A DNA stretch of 64,000 nt from Ornithomonoglobus_A sp034090805. Lineage in GTDB: Bacteria > Bacillota > Clostridia > UBA1381. The translations under genes and the position numbers were made by a program. The notes under the pieces were generated by a model that was given only the letters and a program-made list of their open reading frames with translations, made no database searches and was not told the origin of the DNA. How positions within the stretch are numbered: the first letter of the stretch is position 1; every line of letters starts with the position of its first letter. Location of the stretch: contig JAXDRV010000138.1 of assembly GCA_034090805.1 (NCBI GenBank), forward strand, positions 79,358 to 143,357, written 5' to 3'. This document shows positions 57,028-64,000 of this stretch, piece by piece.

Positions 57028-59121
57028 TTATGCGTTTGCTATTATATCCATTGCATCTTTTCTCGAAAGCGAAATTTTGCCTGTCTTGGGATCTATGTCC
57101 GTTACCATAACGATCATCTCGTCACCCTCGTTGCATACGTCCTCTACTCTTTCAACTCTCTTTCTGTCGAGCTTTGAAATGTGGCAAAGTCCGTCCTTGC
57201 CGGGAAGAATTTCAATGAATGCGCCAAATTCCTTTATCGTTTTTACAACACCCTTGTAGATGCGTCCTACCTCAGGCTCCTCAACTATCTTCTCGATCGC
57301 CTTTTTGGCAGCGTCGCCGCTTTCCTGTGTCGTTGCAAAAATGTGGATTGTTCCGTCATCCTCAATATCGATCTTAGCACCTGTGTCGGCAACTATACCC
57401 TGTATAACCTTGCCGCCCTGACCGATAACCTCTCTTATCTTATCGGGGTGAATCCGCATTGTAGCCACCTTGGGCGCATACGGCGAAAGCTCCTTTCTCG
57501 GTTCGGGAATTGCCTTTAAGAGAATATCATCGATAATGTGGTATCTTGCATCTCTTGTCTTTGTAAATGCCTCCCAGATAACCTCATACGGAAGTCCGTC
57601 GTTCTTTATATCAACCTGGATTGAGGTAATACCCTTCTTTGTACCGGCTACCTTAAAGTCCATCTCGCCGTAGAAGTCCTCAAGCCCCTGAATGTCCACC
57701 ATTGTCGTAAAGCCCTCGTCCGTTGTGATAAGACCGCAGGAAATACCTGCAACGGGAGCCTTAATCGGAACACCTGCCGCCATAAGCGCAAGCGTAGAAC
57801 CGCAAACCGAGCCCTGTGATGTCGAGCCGTTTGAGGAAAGCACCTCCGATACGACTCTTATCGCATACGGGAACTCGTCCTCTGACGGAAGAACGGGAAC
57901 GAGTGAACGCTCAGCAAGCGCACCGTGACCTATCTCACGTCTGCCCGGACCTCTTGAAGGCTTTGTTTCACCTACCGAGTATGACGGGAAATTGTAGTGG
58001 TGCATATATCTCTTTGTTTCCTCTGTGTCTATACCGTCAAGCTTCTGTATCTCCGAAAGCGGAGCAAGCGTTGCAACGGAAAGCACCTGCGTCTGTCCTC
58101 TTGTGAACATACCCGATCCGTGCGTTCTCGGAAGAAGGTCAACCTCTGCCGCAAGCGGTCTGATTTCGTTAAGACCTCTGCCGTCCACACGTCTGCCCTC
58201 GTAAAGCCATGCTCTTACGATTTCCTTCTGCATCTTATACAGAATCTCGCCGAGCTGCTCCTTCATCTCCGGGAAACGCTCCTCAAGCTGTTCAACAAGC
58301 TCGTCCTCAACAACACCCATTCTCTCGTCTCTTACGTTTTTATCGTCAGTGTCGAGTGCGTGCTGAATTTTTTCGTATGCCAATTCCTTGATTGCGTCGT
58401 ACAAATCGTGATCTATATCATGCGCCTCATAGGTAAACTTCTCCTTCCCTATTTCAGCCTTAATGCCCTCGATAAATTCACAGAGCTTTATGATCTCCTT
58501 ATGAGCGTACTTGATACCCTCAAGCATTACGCTCTCCTCAACCTCGTTTGCGCCCGCCTCGATCATAACAACCTTTGCCTTTGTTCCGGCAACGGTAACG
58601 TGCATTTCGCTCTTTTCTCTCTGCTCAACGGTCGGATTTATAACATACTCGCCGTCAATCAGACCAAGCCATACGCCGCCTATAGGTCCGTTCCACGGAA
58701 TATCCGAAATTGACAGAGCTATGGATGTTCCTATCATAGCCGCAACCTCAGGAGGATTGTCCTGCTCAACGGAAAGAACCGTTGCAACAACCGACACGTC
58801 GTTTCTTAAATCCGCCGGGAACAGCGGTCTTATGGGTCTGTCGATAACACGGCTTGTTAATATTGCCTTTTCGGAGGGCTTACCCTCTCTTTTGATGTAG
58901 CCGCCCGGAATTTTACCTACCGAATAAAGCTTCTCCTCGTAGTCAACGCTTAATGGGAAGAAATCTATTCCCTCCCTGGGTGCTCTTGATGCGGTTACGT
59001 TTACCATTACCACCGTATCGCCGTAGCGAACAATGCAGTGACCGTTTGCGAGCTGCGCCATTTTGCCCGTTTCAATGACAATCGGGCGTCCGGCAAGCTC
59101 GGTTTCAAATGTTCTGTACAT
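57028..59121 (-). CDS. pnp: Polyribonucleotide nucleotidyltransferase
   Basis: About 697 residues: two RNase PH domains (FFPLSVDYEEKLYSVGKIPG; TRGQTQVLSVATL and GPGRREIGHGALAERSL), then KH (IREVIGQGGKVIQGI) and S1 (GAFIEILPGKDGLCHISKL) RNA-binding domains. It degrades RNA phosphorolytically from the 3' end. ATG 59121 follows GAGGAGAA. Its leader begins in repeat copy F, and rpsO lies upstream as in many bacteria. Confidence 0.96.
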   Translation of the reverse strand: MYRTFETELAGRPIVIETGKMAQLANGHCIVRYGDTVVMVNVTASRAPREGIDFFPLSVDYEEKLYSVGKIPGGYIKREGKPSEKAILTSRVIDRPIRPLFPADLRNDVSVVATVLSVEQDNPPEVAAMIGTSIALSISDIPWNGPIGGVWLGLIDGEYVINPTVEQREKSEMHVTVAGTKAKVVMIEAGANEVEESVMLEGIKYAHKEIIKLCEFIEGIKAEIGKEKFTYEAHDIDHDLYDAIKELAYEKIQHALDTDDKNVRDERMGVVEDELVEQLEERFPEMKEQLGEILYKMQKEIVRAWLYEGRRVDGRGLNEIRPLAAEVDLLPRTHGSGMFTRGQTQVLSVATLAPLSEIQKLDGIDTEETKRYMHHYNFPSYSVGETKPSRGPGRREIGHGALAERSLVPVLPSEDEFPYAIRVVSEVLSSNGSTSQGSVCGSTLALMAAGVPIKAPVAGISCGLITTDEGFTTMVDIQGLEDFYGEMDFKVAGTKKGITSIQVDIKNDGLPYEVIWEAFTKTRDARYHIIDDILLKAIPEPRKELSPYAPKVATMRIHPDKIREVIGQGGKVIQGIVADTGAKIDIEDDGTIHIFATTQESGDAAKKAIEKIVEEPEVGRIYKGVVKTIKEFGAFIEILPGKDGLCHISKLDRKRVERVEDVCNEGDEMIVMVTDIDPKTGKISLSRKDAMDIIANA

Positions 59122-59147
59122 ATTTTTTCTCCTCATTTATTTTATTT

Positions 59148-59392
59148 AGGTGATTGTAAAACTCAAGCTTTTCCCGGAATTTGATATGCTTCCGCTTAAA
59201 TTTCGGCTCAGACATCCCTCATTTCATTCGGAAACTCGCCGAAGCTTAATCATAAACATCACAAATCCTTCAAAAATTATAAGCTTTGAGATTGTTTTTG
59301 AGTTTGTTCGGACGAATTCCCGCAAGGGATTCTTGAGTACGAATAAATTTAAAAATACTCTCAAATCCCAAACCGACATTTTACAATTACCT
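59148..59392. repeat. Modular inverted repeat, copy F (modules 2 and 1)
   Basis: Compound copy bounded by AGGTGATTGTAAAA and TTTTACAATTACCT, in opposite orientation to copy E. The module 1 centre is TTCCC-GCAA-GGGA, a perfect small hairpin with a GNRA-type loop. It lies between rpsO and pnp. Confidence 0.92.
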
Positions 59393-59406
59393 ATATTTTA
59401 TTTCTT

Positions 59407-59486
59407 CGGAGATATGTTTTAGCAGATAAATACAGAAATAAAACAGTGCTTTATCCCTCTATTTATTTGCTAAACATATATCTCCG
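59407..59486. repeat. Long inverted repeat between rpsO and pnp
   Basis: CGGAGATATGTTTTAGCA pairs with TGCTAAACATATATCTCCG, extended by ATAAATA/TATTTAT, for about 26 paired positions with a 27-base loop. It lies directly beside repeat copy F. It may be a separate small element or a processing site, since PNPase and RNase III commonly act in rpsO-pnp mRNAs. Confidence 0.7.
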
Positions 59487-59506
59487 CAAACATGGTGCAT
59501 AAACAT

Positions 59507-59541
59507 ATAGGCAAACAAAAGCAAGAGTTTTGTTTGCCTAT
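59507..59541 (-). terminator. Terminator of rpsO
   Basis: ATAGGCAAACAAAA pairs perfectly with TTTTGTTTGCCTAT just after the rpsO stop. Confidence 0.85.
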
Positions 59542-59557
59542 TTATATCTTAATTAAC

Positions 59558-59824
59558 TTACTTTCTCAATCCAAGCTTTGCAACAAGGGCACGGTATCTT
59601 TCGATGTCCTGGCTTGCAAGATACTTTAAAAGACCACGTCTTTTACCAACCATCATAAGAAGGCCTCTTCTTGAGTGGTGGTCCTTCTTGTGAAGGTTAA
59701 GATGCTCGTTGTTGAGGTGGTTGATTCTCTCTGTTAAAAGAGCGATCTGTACCTCGGGTGAGCCTGTATCTCCCTCGTGAGTAGCAAAATCAGCAATAAT
59801 CTGCTGCTTTCTCTCCTTTGTCAT
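59558..59824 (-). CDS. rpsO: 30S ribosomal protein S15
   Basis: The 88-residue protein matches S15 throughout ([20 protein letters not shown], then [20 protein letters not shown]). It binds the 16S rRNA central domain. AGGAGGTGAC precedes the ATG. rpmE lies 110 bases upstream and may be co-transcribed. Confidence 0.97.
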   Translation of the reverse strand: MTKERKQQIIADFATHEGDTGSPEVQIALLTERINHLNNEHLNLHKKDHHSRRGLLMMVGKRRGLLKYLASQDIERYRALVAKLGLRK

Positions 59825-59934
59825 GTTGTCACCTCCTATGATAAATTATCCCCTAACGCCGAGAAGCCGTTGGTGATTCGGTCTTCTAAGACATAGGTTT
59901 AACCTAATAATCTTAAAATCTGAAAATAAAGCAA
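59825..59934 (-). promoter_or_regulatory. rpsO leader, candidate S15-binding RNA
   Basis: The 110-base stretch before rpsO contains CCG and CGG segments around ACCAACGGCTTCTCGG able to form competing short stems. S15 represses its own mRNA in many bacteria through leader structures that differ between lineages. No defined motif was matched. Confidence 0.35.
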
Positions 59935-60147
59935 TCAATTCTGCTTTGTTGTTCTGTTGAAACGTCTGTTGAACTTTTCAACTCTTCCGCCCGTATCTAC
60001 AAGCTTCTGCTTACCCGTAAAGAACGGATGGCATTTTGAACAAATTTCGACCTGGATATTTTCCTTTGTCGAGCCTGTTGCTATAACCTCGCCGCAAGCG
60101 CAGGTAATAGTCGTCTGCTTATAATCGGGATGAATTCCTTCCTTCAA
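59935..60147 (-). CDS. rpmE: 50S ribosomal protein L31, zinc-binding form
   Basis: The 70-residue L31 has the four cysteine positions of the zinc-binding (C+) form: TCACGEV and [15 protein letters not shown]. It starts [10 protein letters not shown], typical of the family. A consensus promoter lies upstream. Confidence 0.96.
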   Translation of the reverse strand: MKEGIHPDYKQTTITCACGEVIATGSTKENIQVEICSKCHPFFTGKQKLVDTGGRVEKFNRRFNRTTKQN

Positions 60148-60201
60148 TGCCGGTTCCTCCTTCTTTTAAGATTAGCGCCGTTTCATAAAGCACCATTGAA
60201 C

Positions 60202-60230
60202 ATTATACTATATTTATCCTGTCATGTCAA
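60202..60230 (-). promoter_or_regulatory. rpmE promoter
   Basis: Minus-strand TTGACA (60225-60230) and TATAAT (60202-60207) with a 17-base spacer. Confidence 0.85.
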
Positions 60231-60303
60231 GAGTTTTTTATTCGATTTTTGAAGAATTTTACCCCACAAACAGACATGACCTTTATCATCGCCGAAATTA
60301 CGG

Positions 60304-60951
60304 TTATTTACAGAAAACGTGCTTGCCTATCTGCTTTATAACAGGTCTTGACCATATCCAGCTTGATGTAGCGGTTACGGGATTATAATAGTAAATTGCT
60401 CCGCCGGACGGATCCCAGCCGTTTAGGGCGTCCGTTGCCGCCTTAAAGCACGATTCCTGAATCGGAACATTTATCTGTCCATCGTCAACCGCCGTAAATG
60501 CGCCCTTTTGGTATATTACCCCGGCAATCGTATTTGGAAACGAGGCGTGCCTGACACGGTTAAGCACCACCGCACCGACGGCAACCTGACCTTCATACGG
60601 CTCTCCCCTCGCCTCTCCGTTGATTACCATGGCAAGAAGAGTTCTGTCGTTTGAGGACGTGCCGCCCGATCCTGATGAGGTGCTCAGTCCGATTTTTGCG
60701 AGCGTTGCATTTCCGCATATTCCGTCGGGAGTAAGTCCGTGCTTGCGCTGAAAGCTTTTCACCGCCTCTGCCGTACGTGTACCGTAAATACCGTCAACGG
60801 TATATTTGTAATAATCCCACTGCTTAAGGCGGGTCTGGATATTGATAACCTCCTGCCCCCTTGAGCCTATCTGCGACAGAGCGCACACGCTCTCCGACGG
60901 AAGCATTACCGTAATCAAAAATGACAAAATAAAAATAGGTATACGTTTCAT
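60304..60951 (-). CDS. SleB-like cell wall hydrolase (spore cortex-lytic type)
   Basis: The 215-residue secreted protein has a signal peptide, a peptidoglycan-binding domain (SRGQEVINIQTRLKQWDYY, then GIYGTRTAEAVKSFQ) and a hydrolase_2 domain (INGEARGEPYEGQVAVGAVV, with catalytic Glu) as in SleB/CwlJ. Such enzymes open the spore cortex at germination. It lies back to back with the cotJ operon, which strengthens the spore link. SleB proper is usually partnered by YpeB, absent here. Confidence 0.85.
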   Translation of the reverse strand: MKRIPIFILSFLITVMLPSESVCALSQIGSRGQEVINIQTRLKQWDYYKYTVDGIYGTRTAEAVKSFQRKHGLTPDGICGNATLAKIGLSTSSGSGGTSSNDRTLLAMVINGEARGEPYEGQVAVGAVVLNRVRHASFPNTIAGVIYQKGAFTAVDDGQINVPIQESCFKAATDALNGWDPSGGAIYYYNPVTATSSWIWSRPVIKQIGKHVFCK

Positions 60952-61126
60952 AGTTTCATTCCTTTCCTATGCCTATTTTTGCCGTTAATAATAAATTTAA
61001 TACATTATTTTAAATTATTATTCATTTTTTGTCACATTGCCGTATCCCTCACAAAAGCATCCCAACGGACATAATATGATATTACAGGGATAAATATTCC
61101 TGAAAAATATATTGGGAGTGAAATTT

Positions 61127-61321
61127 ATGGAAGAAACAACAAAACCATGCTGCTCGGAAGCTTCCTGCGGCTGCGTGGGATATGGATATGTTCCGATACA
61201 GGAGCTGTGCGACACTTACGACCCGTGCAAAGCTCTGGCTGCGGGTACGCTTTTCCCTGAGCTTGAGCTTACCATCCGAGAATACGGAGAGGTATGCAAG
61301 GCGGAAGGAGGTATCGGGTGA
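61127..61321 (+). CDS. cotJA: Spore coat-associated protein CotJA
   Basis: The 64-residue protein has the CotJA core YVPIQELCDTYDPCKALAAG followed by TLFPEL. The N-terminus is cysteine-rich (CCSEASCGC). ATG 61127 follows GGGAG. A sigma-E-like -10 (CATAATAT, 61070-61077) lies upstream but no matching -35 was found. It overlaps cotJB by one base pair of its stop. Confidence 0.88.
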   Translation: MEETTKPCCSEASCGCVGYGYVPIQELCDTYDPCKALAAGTLFPELELTIREYGEVCKAEGGIG

Positions 61322-61581
61322 TGGAAAGCGCAAAAAATGATTTGCTTAAGCAAATTCAATGCTATAACTTTGCGGCTTATGATATGCTGCTTTATCTTGA
61401 CACGCACCCCAAGGACAAAAAGGCTTTCACAATGTTTAAGGAGCTTGTCGAAAAGACAAAATCACTCAAGAGCGAGTTTGAAAAAGCATACGGTCCGCTT
61501 ACGCCGTTCAATACCGCATCGCAAAGCAGCTTCAACTGGCTCGACTCGCCGTGGCCGTGGGAAAAGGAGGTAAATAAATAA
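61321..61581 (+). CDS. cotJB: Spore coat protein CotJB
   Basis: The 86-residue protein matches CotJB (QCYNFAAYDMLLYLDTHPKD, and the W-rich C-terminal NWLDSPWPWEKE). It begins in the TGATG overlap with cotJA and ends in TAATG with cotJC, so the three genes are translationally coupled. CotJB helps place CotJC in the coat. Confidence 0.9.
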   Translation: MESAKNDLLKQIQCYNFAAYDMLLYLDTHPKDKKAFTMFKELVEKTKSLKSEFEKAYGPLTPFNTASQSSFNWLDSPWPWEKEVNK

Positions 61582-61766
61582 TGTTCAGCTATAACAAATT
61601 TCTGCAGTTTCCGATAAAAATCAAAAACCCCAATCCCCGCCTGGCAAACATCGTCGCAACCCAGTACGGAGGCCCGAACGGCGAGCTCGGAGCCTCGCTA
61701 AGGTATCTTTCCCAGCGCTACACCATGCCGGACGATACTACAAAAGGGTTGCTTACCGATATAGGT
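61581..61766 (+). pseudogene. cotJC: CotJC (manganese catalase-like coat protein), 5' 62 codons, interrupted
   Basis: The frame begins as CotJC (LQFPIKIKNPNPRLANIVAT, then QYGGPNGELGASLRYLSQRY and GLLTDIG). It leaves homology after Gly62, where the family continues with T/M-EELAHLE, the di-manganese ligand helix. From 61767 the sequence belongs to the recombinase element, and the frame drifts to a stop at 61971-61973. A normal CotJC has about 190 residues, so two thirds, with most metal ligands, are missing here. The distal part is not found before 64000. It is listed as pseudogene because it is interrupted; precise excision could restore it. Confidence 0.88.
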
Positions 61767-63363
61767 ATGTCGTGCCTGAAATGCTCCCACACAAGTCAGA
61801 CTGTTCCAGTGCGGAATTCAGTACCACACTCCACTTGTGTGGGAGCAAATTTAAATAAACATCAATTCTCTCCCTGCTATGTACTACTATTTTTTCGACC
61901 AGATTTTTATAGAATACTTCGTCCCTTTCCGTTGCGTATAAAATTTTCTTTATATACTCGCATACATCTTTAACAGCTGCATCTGCATCATATTCATAAG
62001 TGTTGTTTTTTGCACCGTTAAGCAGTTTTTCCAGTCTTGCAATTTCTTTTTCATATTCAGCCTTTTTCTCACGGTATGCTTCCTTTGTTAAATCCTCGCT
62101 TAAATAAAGATCCAGCAATCTTTGGATTTTGCATTTGAGGTTATTAATTTTTTTGTTTGTTTCATCACAGTCTATATATGTTTCATTTTCACTTGCAAAA
62201 ACAATTTTCAGCACATCGGCAATACCTTTAATAATAGCGTCTTTGTTAATTTCAAGTGCTTCTACAACTTTTTGAATGACAAGCATAAAATCTTCATCAC
62301 GAATTTGTGCGGCAACATTACATCCGATTTTATTTCCGGCGCTGTCTATTTTTTCTTTCCCGTGTTGTGCGGCTGCAAAACATCTCCAAGCCTTGTAACG
62401 ACTCCCGTCTTTTCGCTTCTTGGTTCGTGAAACAAAATGACCTCCGCAGGTCGCACAAAATATTTTACCCGATAACGGATAACGATTACTGTGTTTCAGC
62501 TTTATTTCATCGGACGGCGATTTCTTTTTTAATTCTTCCTGTGCCATATTCCAAACTTCTCTGTCAATAATCGGCTCGTGATGATTTTTCAAGGTAACAA
62601 AATCCTCCTCACCATGATTATACTTTTTTGAGTGAGTGAGATAATCCGGAGTATAGGTCTTTTTTTGTGTTAAATCTCCGCAGTATTTTTCGTTTCGGAG
62701 TGCTTTCAATATGACGGTATTTGACCACATAGTATTTCCTGTTATTGTTTTATATCCTGCTTCACGGAGTTCACGAGCAATCGTACAGCAGCCTTTCTTT
62801 TCAAAAACAAACTTATGAAAAATCAGTTTAACAATTTCTGCGCCTTCTTCATTTATATGCATAACACCGTTTATGACATCATATCCAAGCATATCACGAC
62901 CGAAAACAACGCCTTTTTCCATTTGGCGTTTTTGTCCCCATTTTACACGCTCACTTGTTTTACGGCTTTCCTCTTGTGCGAGTGATGCCATAATGGTTAA
63001 ACGAAGCTCTGCATCGGCATCAAGCGTGTATATGTTATCCAGCAAAAAACGAACACCGATATTTAATGCCTTTAATTCTCTGGTATATTGCAGAGTGTCA
63101 ACTGTGTTTCTTGCAAATCTTGAAACTTCTTTTGTTAATATTAAATTAAATTTGCCTAAATGTGCATCAGCAATCATTTTATTAAAGGCTTTTCTCTTTT
63201 TTGTACTTGTTCCGGTCAGTCCTTCATCAGCATAAATCTCTGTCAATTCCCAGTCAGGATTTAAATTTATCTGCCTTTCAAAATATCCCTTTTGACTCTC
63301 AAAGGAATTGATTTGATCATCTTTGTCTGTGGACACACGGCAATATGCCGCTACTTTTATCAT
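61753..63363 (-). CDS. Large serine recombinase
   Basis: About 536 residues: resolvase domain with nucleophile Ser11 in VAAYCRVSTDKDDQ and RFARNTVDT, recombinase domain (FGRDMLGYDVINGVMHINEE), a zinc ribbon (KIFCATCGGHFVS and later Cys), and a coiled coil (KKINNLKCKIQRLLDLYLSE, then EYEKEIARLEKLL). The start is at 63363 after AAAGGAG. Its last codons and stop (61753-61766) lie in cotJC sequence, so the reading frame runs across the junction and its C-terminus would change on excision. It is the same protein class as SpoIVCA. Confidence 0.93.
   Translation of the reverse strand: MIKVAAYCRVSTDKDDQINSFESQKGYFERQINLNPDWELTEIYADEGLTGTSTKKRKAFNKMIADAHLGKFNLILTKEVSRFARNTVDTLQYTRELKALNIGVRFLLDNIYTLDADAELRLTIMASLAQEESRKTSERVKWGQKRQMEKGVVFGRDMLGYDVINGVMHINEEGAEIVKLIFHKFVFEKKGCCTIARELREAGYKTITGNTMWSNTVILKALRNEKYCGDLTQKKTYTPDYLTHSKKYNHGEEDFVTLKNHHEPIIDREVWNMAQEELKKKSPSDEIKLKHSNRYPLSGKIFCATCGGHFVSRTKKRKDGSRYKAWRCFAAAQHGKEKIDSAGNKIGCNVAAQIRDEDFMLVIQKVVEALEINKDAIIKGIADVLKIVFASENETYIDCDETNKKINNLKCKIQRLLDLYLSEDLTKEAYREKKAEYEKEIARLEKLLNGAKNNTYEYDADAAVKDVCEYIKKILYATERDEVFYKNLVEKIVVHSRERIDVYLNLLPHKWSVVLNSALEQSDLCGSISGTTYLYR
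61782..61847. promoter_or_regulatory. 14-base inverted repeat at the element end
   Basis: TGCTCCCACACAAG (61782-61795) and CTTGTGTGGGAGCA (61834-61847) are perfect inverted repeats, 15 bases from the cotJC junction and inside the recombinase coding end. They may bind the recombinase or form a transcript hairpin. Confidence 0.55.
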
Positions 63364-63420
63364 AGCTTTCACGCTCCTTTCCATAATATTTTATACCATC
63401 AGTAAGCAGGTTGCAAAAAA

Positions 63421-63600
63421 TTAACGCTGTCTGAATTTCTTTTCAAGTAATTTGACAGCGTATTGGTATTGATTAAAACTCAATCTTTTGCTTTCATATA
63501 ATGTAAGGAGCAGAGTCTTTTGTAGGTGGAATATACATTCTTTATCATTAAAATCAAATGATGGTGCCGTTACCCTGATTTTTGTATTTTCATCTATCAA
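63421..63600 (-). CDS. 59-residue protein upstream of the recombinase, unknown
   Basis: A TTG-initiated frame (MIDENTKIRVTAPSFDFNDK, and later LYESKRLSFNQYQYAVKLLE) ends 57 bases before the recombinase start. AAGGGAGAG lies 9 bases before the TTG. The second half is a charged helical pair recalling SHOCT-like small proteins encoded beside serine recombinases. Its position suits a recombination directionality factor or repressor, but nothing in the sequence proves either. A -10-like CATACATA (plus 63627-63634) lies upstream. Confidence 0.55.
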   Translation of the reverse strand: MIDENTKIRVTAPSFDFNDKECIFHLQKTLLLTLYESKRLSFNQYQYAVKLLEKKFRQR

Positions 63601-63655
63601 ACAACATCTCTCCCTTCATAAAAATATATGTATGCCTGCTTGTATCATATTCGGA

Positions 63656-63710
63656 ATTTAATATCACAAATTAAAGCACTCTGAAAATGCGTTAATTTCT
63701 GATATTAAAT
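63656..63710. promoter_or_regulatory. 23-base inverted repeat upstream of the small ORF
   Basis: ATTTAATATCACAAATTAAAGCA (shown in part: ATTTAATATCA...TTAAAGCA) at 63656-63678 pairs with 63688-63710 with two mismatches and a 9-base centre. It may be an operator for the recombinase unit or a terminator-like hairpin. Confidence 0.6.
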
Positions 63711-63714
63711 CTAA

Positions 63715-64000
63715 GCCGTACCCGCCCCGAAAGACGGGTACACTTAAACTGTTCAATCCTTTAAAGCAATTACAGACGGTGCTTTGCAAAAGCACTCCAT
63801 AGGAATTTCACCTCTCCGTCATCCGACCGAGCTGCCCCCATTGCCTGCGACGGCGTTCGCAATTCGCCTTTGGGCTCGTTTTGCCTTTCGGCAAAAGCAT
63901 CGCTTATCAGGCGATTGCTCTCTTTTCCCACAAAAGCTATGCTTTTGCGGGAGCCCTGAATTGTTATCCGCTCGGACTGTGGCTGGGCAGAAGTATCATT
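63715..64000. repeat. Hairpin-rich region with a 23-codon minus-strand frame, cut by window end
   Basis: Self-complementary units include CGTACCCG/CGGGTAC, GGTGCTTTGC/AGCAC, TTTTGCC/GGCAAAA and CCCGC AAAAGC/GCTTTTGTGGG type arms. A minus-strand frame at 63770-63841 encodes MGAARSDDGEVKFLWSAFAK plus HRL; its lack of a clear ribosome binding site suggests chance or a repeat by-product. The style matches other hairpin-array repeats in the window. Confidence 0.5.

Larger units (their letters stand above)
61767..64000. mobile_element. Serine-recombinase element inserted in cotJC (right end beyond window)
   Basis: Its left end is set by the break in cotJC. Inside are a large serine recombinase reading toward that end, a 59-codon ORF upstream of it, a 23-base inverted repeat and a hairpin-rich stretch to the window edge. 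Placing the recombinase next to an attachment site is typical of phages, integrative elements and skin-type sporulation elements. The total size and cargo are unknown. Confidence 0.8.

Noticed and set aside
61753..61973. 130-residue continuation of the cotJC frame into the element
   Set aside because: Homology to CotJC stops at residue 62; the rest is antisense of the recombinase gene and unlikely to be a functional extension.
63627..63634. Sigma-E promoter for the recombinase unit
   Set aside because: Only a -10-like CATACATA is present; the GAATATG upstream is 11 bases away, not the 14-15 expected, so mother-cell control is not shown.
63770..63841. 23-codon minus-strand gene in the hairpin cluster
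   Set aside because: No ribosome binding site or promoter; it lies in self-complementary repeat-like DNA.

Overview
The window looks like the chromosome of an anaerobic, spore-forming member of the Clostridia, probably a gut lineage. Supporting evidence is an electron-bifurcating type [FeFe]-hydrogenase operon, a second group-B-like [FeFe]-hydrogenase, LL-diaminopimelate aminotransferase, SleB-like and CotJ spore proteins, strong SD sequences (GGAGG/AAAGGA) and many canonical TTGACA-17-TATAAT promoters. I do not assign a genus.

Layout. 1-4.5 kb: start of a probable rpsF on the minus strand, then the three-gene hydrogenase operon. 4.5-15.4 kb: phosphoglucomutase, argH, two XRE regulators, a secreted repeat protein, an RpiB-like isomerase, tRNA-Gln and tRNA-Leu, a D,D-carboxypeptidase, a 38-residue secreted peptide, rluB, a LUD protein and an iron alcohol dehydrogenase. 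15.5-18.7 kb: leuCDB behind a promoter-terminator leader. 18.8-23.8 kb: three consecutive cyclophilins (stalk-domain secreted, cytoplasmic, lipoprotein) and gyrA. 24-36.7 kb: lipid kinase, small membrane exporter, then nitrogen and lysine metabolism (glnA with an ANTAR regulator, dapF-dapL, gltB-gltD). 36.8-50.7 kb: polysaccharide deacetylase, SDR, enolase, transglycosylase, NusG-II lipoprotein, radC, DUF4364, an rnhB-yraN-dipeptidase-rsmE-PPTase cluster, the stand-alone hydrogenase, a TetR regulator, PspC, a VOC protein and a CDP-alcohol phosphatidyltransferase. 50.8-56 kb is an accessory scar: a LuxR-type gene broken by a repeat, a tyrosine-integrase relic beside tRNA-Leu(UAA), a hairpin-rich repeat, and an AraC regulator facing a GH2 enzyme with a possible GH3 remnant. 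56-61 kb: cation transporter, pnp, rpsO, rpmE, SleB-like hydrolase.

61.1-64 kb holds the most interesting locus. The spore-coat operon cotJA-cotJB-cotJC is intact until codon 62 of cotJC. There the catalase-like reading frame is broken by an element whose end-proximal gene is a large serine recombinase, with a 59-codon ORF upstream of it. The rest of cotJC is not in the window. This is the arrangement of skin-type elements, in which a recombinase splits a sporulation gene and can restore it by excision. Whether excision happens cannot be told from this sequence.

A second theme is intergenic inverted-repeat DNA. A modular family with ends like AGGCAATTGTAAAA occurs about eight times. A ~257 bp element made of consecutive hairpins occurs twice, each copy directly after a stop codon. 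A ~90-100 bp element occurs twice with a co-varying inner stem, and one copy interrupts the LuxR-type gene. None encodes a transposase, so if mobile they would need one supplied from elsewhere.
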